From Artocarpus heterophyllus (Eukaryota; Streptophyta; Magnoliopsida; Rosales; Moraceae), in the NCBI GenBank assembly GCA_025403435.1, contig CM046332.1:6751903-6815902 (forward strand): a stretch of 64,000 bases of DNA, given 5' to 3'. Every line of letters begins with the position of its first letter. The stretch's first letter is position 1. Below the pieces are notes generated by a model. It searched no databases. It was not told the origin of the DNA and saw nothing but the letters and a program-made list of their open reading frames with translations. The position numbers and the translations under genes were made by a program. Of this stretch, positions 58,111 through 64,000 are shown piece by piece.

Positions 58111-61100
58111 TGTTAGCTTTAGTGCCCTAAGGAGTAAAATGTTGTAATATGTTTTTGGAGACATTTTATTAATACAGAGTTTATTTATTACTCATATTCT
58201 AGATGTTGATCTCTTTATGTTCATTTCCGTTGAATGTATGATAAGCAAACAAAAGTATGAGATTGTCAATCTAAACTTTTAAGACTCCTGAATATGATGG
58301 ACAGATTATGCAGAAGACATGAATTTTGAAGGTGATGGTCTAAATCATAAGATCCACATGTTAGATGTGTATGCCTTAAAGAGTAAAAATGTAATATCTT
58401 TTTAGAGACATTTTTATCAAGAAAGTGTTTATTTATTATTTATATATCAAATCTTCTCCTCTTTACGTTCATATTTGTTGAATGTATGTTAAGCAAATAA
58501 TAGTCTAAGACTATCGGTCTAACCCTTTAAGAATTGGGCATATGATGGATAGATTATACGAAAGACACGATTCTTAAGGTGACGGCCTGAATTATAAGAT
58601 CCGCAATCGAGGGAATGAACTTGGGCGCTTTATTCATGCAAAGATTGTTATATTGTCTATATCTATATTAGGAGATGGTTTGTCTTGACCATCAGAGGTG
58701 GACTCCGTGAATAGAAACATGGGCACATTGTCATAAGTGGCGATATGTTGGATCGTGACGTAAAGTAAATTGATTTGGATTAATAAATCTATCATAGCAA
58801 ATCGCTTCACTTTAGACAATCTTTTGTATTGTATCTTAATCTTGAGATGAATAGTGGGCCTGTTTTCTTGACTTATGTCTTTTGATGTACCAAAGAATGA
58901 CATCCACATTTTTAATAGTGGTACACATGCCAGTACATTGGAGGCATGACTCTTGATAGCATAGACCTATTATTTATAGATATGAAATTCATAGTTCCTC
59001 TTTAGGAGTAGTGATATCCTCTTATATGTGTTATCCTGTAATAGGAAAACTGGAGCGCTTAACCATTTGGATACATAGGTGTAACCGAATAGTATACTGT
59101 CTTTGGATGGTAAGTTTTTCGATGGTGAGATAATGGAACGTAATATAAAAATAATCGGGAAGGTAAGATAGAATTTATCCTTAAGCCGATTATGGATAAT
59201 CCTATGGGAATACGATACATTATAATATGTCATGGAGACTTAGCTATATGGGCTTCGTAACACTATATAGTTTGAGAGTGTAGTTCCAAACTTTTAGTGG
59301 AGTAGCATTAGAGTTGATAATTACAAAATATATATCTGGGATATTGGGTTTCATAATTATCGAGAGCTTGAACTATATAGGTCCGTTTGGTCCCCTTTTC
59401 TAGCTTATAAAAATCTGTAACGATATGTCATGCTTTTTCAATCATTGGTGACTTTTGTCAGATTTATCAGAGTGGCTGAAATTTGGTAAAATCAGATAAT
59501 TCACGTTTGTTTATAGGTTAAATTAATTTTTGCTATAAAATTAATTCAAGATAAACTTGTTGAATTATCAGGATTGGATAATTTATGTCGATTTATCGGT
59601 TGGATTAATTTTGAATTAATTCAAGATAAACTTGTTGAATTATCATGGATATTTATTTTCCTAGAAATTATCTAGATATGACTGTTTTAATTAGATAACT
59701 TCTCTATTGGGTTATTTGAATTAAAACAGAGGCTCTATTCCAAGAATTTCACGTGGAAAATAAAGATTCATAGGGATCTTTTATCGGAAGTTTGACAGGT
59801 TGATCTTTAAGTTTGGCCTGCCAATTGAGGAGTATCGGTAGGCCAATCTGAAAGTTCAGCCTGCCAACCTAGCGATAAAAAGATTACACATTTTCACACT
59901 GATTTTATTAGATATTGATTCTGATTTGATTCTGATTCGAATTTTTAAGGCCTTATCTGATAAGGACTGACTCTTGGGCCCAACCTCTATAAAAGGAGAG
60001 TGAGTCTCCTTATTATTTAGATCAGTTGAGAAATTTAGAGAGAGACTCTGTCAGTGAGACTCTAAAACTCCATGGAGAGCTATCATTCACAAATCATGAA
60101 TTATAGCTTTGGGTATTTCTCTATTGGTTAGAAGGAGAGTCAACTAGTGAAAAGCTAAACGACATGAGGCCACATTCACTCCGATCGAGGATAGAGAGTA
60201 GCAAAGAAGGCCAGTTGGTTGAGGTCCTTCTAGAACATTACTTCTCTACATGGATTGTGGTAGCTTTTTGGCATATACAAGGTTAGTAAGATCTGGTTAA
60301 TTTATGCATATAGTGTGTCAAACTTGTGTTTTGAAAAATTCCACTATGTACTATTTTTTCAACACCACAATCGATGGAATAAAGTTGGCTGCTTTATTCA
60401 TGCTAAGATTGTTATGTTGTCTATATCTCTAACAGAAGATAGCTTGTCTTGGGCATCAGAATAGGACTTCATGAGTAGAAACATTAGTCCATTGTTATAG
60501 GTGACGATGGCAAAAAGTTGAATTGATTTGGTTAATAATTCCATTTGTTCAAATTAATTCACTATAGATTGTCATATGTGTTGTTTCTTAATCCTGAAAT
60601 AGCTAATGGGCCTGTATTCTTAACTTATATCTTTTGATATACCAAATAGTGACATCTTGACTTAATGATAGTACATATATTGGTACGTTGGAGATATGAC
60701 TCTTGATTCACGTAGACTCATTATTCATATATATGGAATCCAAGCTCTTTCATAGAGTTAATGATATTCTCTCATATGCATAATCCTATAATTAGAAAAC
60801 TAGAGCGCTCAACCATTTGGATTCATAGGTATAATCGAATGGTATACTATCTATGGATGATAAATATTCCAATGGTGTGATAATAAAATGTAAGAAAAAA
60901 ATAATCATGAAGGTAAAACAGAATTTATCCTTAAGTCGATTATGAATATCCTATAGGGATGTAACAAATTATGATATGATATGGACGGTTAGCTTATTGG
61001 AGCTTTGTAGTTTTATATAGCTCGAGAGTGCAGCTTTAAGCTTTTAGTGAAGTAGCTTAGAGTTGATATTTTTAAAATATGTATTTGGGATATTGTATTT

Positions 61101-61954
61101 TAACGTGTTTTTCTTACATCTTGGTGACTTATATTAAATTATTAGATTAGCTAAAATTTGATAATATTAGATTTAACAATTCATGTCAGTTTATTAGTTG
61201 AAATAATTTTGTAAATTAATTCAAGATAAACATGTTGAATTATTTGGATAATACTTTATTTACTATGGGATTATCTGTATATAACTATTTTAATCAGATA
61301 ACTTCTTTATTGGGTTTTTTGAATTAAAACTAATGCTCTATCTAAGATTCCCGGGTGAAAATAAGATATTCTAAGAATTCTAGATTATCGTATAAGCGAC
61401 AGGCTGGTGGGAAACTTTGGCAGGCCGATGGAGTAAGTTCAATAGGCCGATCTCTTAGATCGGCATGCCGAAGATGCGATAGTTAGTATACACCTTTTTG
61501 GCACGTTTTTCATTAGAAGTTGATCCAGACTCGAATTTTACGGCCTAATCCGATAAGGTTTAACCCCAAATTCGACCAGTGTAAATGGGGGTGAGAAGTA
61601 TAGAGTGAGTACTCTAGTGAGGGAAATTCCGAAACTCCTTAAGTGCTATTGTTCAACATCAAGAACGTTAGCTCTAGGTCTTCTCAAGTGGTTGGAAGGA
61701 GAGTCATTGGAGGAAAAGCTATACAACGCGTGACCATCCACACTTCCATCGTGGATAGAGAATAGCAAAGAAGACTAGTTGGTTGAGGCTCTTCTGGGAT
61801 GTTCTTCTCTTCACAGATTACTACTGCTTTTCGGTTCACAAAAGAGGTTAGTAAGATCTATCATTAATTTATGTATTTAGCATATTAAACCTGTATTTTG
61901 AAAAATACTCAAATTTAAAATCTTTAAAATTTCGTTGCGTACTATTTTCCAACA
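58111..61954 (+). repeat. Solo copia LTR (W subtype), interrupted
   Basis: It starts TGTTAGCTTTAGTGCCC and ends CCAACA, with no internal region. The TSD is TTGGC (58106-58110) against TTAGC (61955-61959), one transition apart. Without the nested LTR and its duplication it is about 1,833 bp. The start (AGTGCCCTAAGGAGTAAAATG) and the AACCCCAAATTCGACC promoter region match W's LTRs. The mutated U3 array is at about 61395-61480. Confidence 0.88.
58359..60364 (+). repeat. Solo copia LTR nested in the preceding LTR
   Basis: It is 2,006 bp, TGTTAGATGTG to TTTCAACA, with a perfect TSD, CCACA (58354-58358, 60365-60369). The host LTR rejoins as GATCCACAATCGATGG, as in intact copies. Its subtype resembles X LTR1 and LTR4: CCAACCTCTATAAAAGG, and an AGCTATCATTCACAAATCATGAATTATAG block. 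Confidence 0.92.
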
Positions 61955-64000
61955 TTAGCAATATACAAGTGAAGAGTGTTGTTGGTGTGAGAAGAGTAGG
62001 AATAAGCCATTTGAAGTCATGCAATTTTAAATATTATATGACTTCCCAAAATAGTTTGCTTTGAATATATTGAATTTTCCCCTTAGATATCATATTAGCA
62101 TTGATATTGGATTAAAAATCCTTCTTCGTTTTTCATTTGCAAGGTCATAACTGGTCGAGGCTCATTGCCTCATTGTGGTGGTAACTTATAGGCTTGCAGC
62201 CTTGGGGAAAGTCAACCTCTTCGTTTGAACGTTTGTTCCCACTTTTCTCACATACTAGAGTCATGTGAGGTTCCAATTCTTCAAATCAATTGCTCCAATA
62301 TTTTCTCACTACATTTTTCAAACCATTAAATTTGGTCAATACATTTTTCCTATAAAAATAAATATTTACTGATAAGTTATTTTTAATGCCTATAACAAAA
62401 TTTTCAATAAAATAAGGGGCTCTCTATGTTTTCACCTTTTTATCAAAGGATTTGTGATTAGACAAAATTAATCTTAAGTGGTTAGCTAATAAAATTATGT
62501 GTCTCATATAACATTTCACTCACTTTTTAGTTTCCAAGATATAAAACTCTAGCTTAAATACAATGACATACACCAATTAAAATATTATTGTTGATGAAAT
62601 TTGGACTTTTAAATCTTTGAAGTTCTATTTTAAAAGGTCAACTTATTAAGTATGGTGATCCAATATCTTTATGAACTTGTATTGTTTTTATATATTTTAA
62701 TGATGTAAGACTAAAGTTTCTTTTATAGTCTATCACTTGGTATTTAAATGTTGACAAAAAATTGGGGCACACAAAATTATTATTGCACAATCTGTAGCAA
62801 CCATTTGCATAGCACAAACTACTTACAGCCATCTCCATCATCACGCTAGCTATACCATTGCCACACTATTATAGCTTCTATTACTATCAATTTGCTTCTT
62901 ATCATTTTTTTTCCTATTTTTCCATTTTATGTCTTTCTTCTTTGTTAGGCTTGGGTAGTCTGGTCTTTTTATATAGATTACTCTTGTTATATGGAAGTAT
63001 ATCTACTTAATCCATTAGATATAAATAAAAGAGTTGACACCTATATGATAAGACGGGCCAAGAAATGGAGGAAATTAAAGAAAATCAAGAAAGATGAGGA
63101 CTGAATGTACATCGATCCTAAATCCAAGTTAGTACAAAGCTTGTTTGGAACCAAGTAGGAATAAAAAAAAGTTAATTTGAACTAATTTTGTTATAATATT
63201 TTTTATTACAAAAATTAAATTGCTAAAGTATTTTAGGTTCGAACTCTTGATTTGAACTGTATTTTCAAATTGGCTGTTAGTTTATATCAAATGATATTCT
63301 GAAAATAATGTTTAATTTAACACGTGAACTCAAGCCGGGGAGAGTAGGCTGTGCCGTGATACATGAAAAGAGGAAATTAAAAAATTCTTCACAAAGTGTG
63401 TCTCTATCAACAATATTCCAGCAAAACTATTAATGCTCAGAAATCGAATGTCCAACAAATCAATATTTTTCCCTAAAACAAAGTAACTCGTCAAAGTCCA
63501 AAGAAATCAGAACGCGCAGAAGTTTCTTTTTTTTTTTTTTTTGAAAGGCGCAAAAGTTTATTTTTTCTTTTGGAAGAGACGCTAAAGTTTACTTCGATCA
63601 AGCGCTTAATTTTTTTAATTATTATTCTTTATACATATAACAGAAAACAAAACGTATAATATCCCTAACAACCAAATTGCGGCCGGTAATGTATTTAAAG
63701 AAACTTTTTAAGACATAAATGTGTTTTTATTTTGTCAGCTGTAACTTCTCTGGCAGATTACTAGCAATTTATTATTTTTGTTTCCATGTTGTTTTATCCA
63801 ACATTGATGCATAATATTTGATGCTTTTGCTTCTTTAAAGTTTTCGGAATTCTTGTAATAGAAACTATCCTTTTTTGTCACTGGTTGGAATGATGTTTTA
63901 GTTCTTTGATTAATTTTTAATGATTTTGATTTATGATTGAAAAGAGTTCTATATATTGTGTTGGAATGATTTTGATTAATTTATGATTGTCGGAATTTTT
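61955..64000. other. No recognised gene or repeat
   Basis: AT-rich, with poly-T runs (for example about 63524-63542). An open frame of 68 codons at 62638-62844 (minus) has no recognisable domain and sits in low-complexity DNA. A slightly more GC-rich stretch at 62145-62225 has no open frame I can support. This may be unique host DNA flanking the nest. Confidence 0.5.

Overview
The window looks like plant nuclear DNA, probably from a eudicot and probably from a repeat-rich, possibly pericentromeric region. It is AT-rich and built almost entirely of LTR retrotransposons. These have initiator-Met tRNA primer sites, Ty1/copia and Ty3/gypsy polyproteins, a CRM-like chromovirus and a hAT-type DNA transposon. 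I see no host gene, tRNA, rRNA or CRISPR array. Every coding fragment belongs to a transposon, and all but one stretch is broken.

The main player is one Ty1/copia family. Its LTR is about 1.7-2.07 kb and starts TGTTAGAC.TGTATGCCCTAAGGAG; it has a tRNA-iMet primer site, a leader of about 1.6 kb, one gag-pol frame, and an AAGTGGGAGAT polypurine tract. I name the copies by letter. Z is a minus-strand copy cut by the left edge (1-2600). W is the oldest plus-strand copy (2601-47616, interrupted many times). X is 14260-36341, Y is 28176-35162, and V, the most complete, is 36556-46205. Two further solo LTRs lie at 58111-61954, one inside the other.

Junctions and target-site duplications (TSDs) give the nesting. 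The outermost element T is a decayed Athila/Tat-type Ty3/gypsy element (5' LTR tail 47617-47877, body to 52564, 3' LTR 52565-57712). W sits in T's 5' LTR. W in turn received Z in its 5' LTR, a 7.2-kb CRM-like gypsy element in its leader (4998-12244, minus strand, TSD TCTTT), X in its 3' LTR (TSD TCACA) and V in the same LTR (TSD ACATTA). X received a solo LTR (TSD AAATG) and Y (TSD GATAC/AATAC). Y received an 804-bp hAT-like element (8-bp TSD CAATGGAG). The chain T>W>X>Y>hAT is five levels deep.

X has an LTR-internal-LTR-internal-LTR layout (14260-24866). Its middle LTR is a chimera: the first part matches the nested solo LTR and the rest matches X's own 5' LTR. This is the expected footprint of an unequal crossover between X's 5' LTR and the solo LTR nested inside it.

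Region by region: 1-2600 Z; 2601-4997 W LTR end and leader; 4998-12244 CRM; 12245-14259 W gag/pol remnant and LTR start; 14260-27353 X with the duplicated unit; 27354-36341 X 3' LTR split by Y; 36342-47616 W 3' LTR split by V; 47617-57712 T; 57713-58110 nothing recognised; 58111-61954 nested solo LTRs; 61955-64000 nothing recognised.

No wholly new system is evident. The most notable observations are the recombinant LTR, complementary palindromic arrays in the copia U3 and leader, a stop codon at gag codon 47 shared by V and X, and a candidate small intron just before gag.
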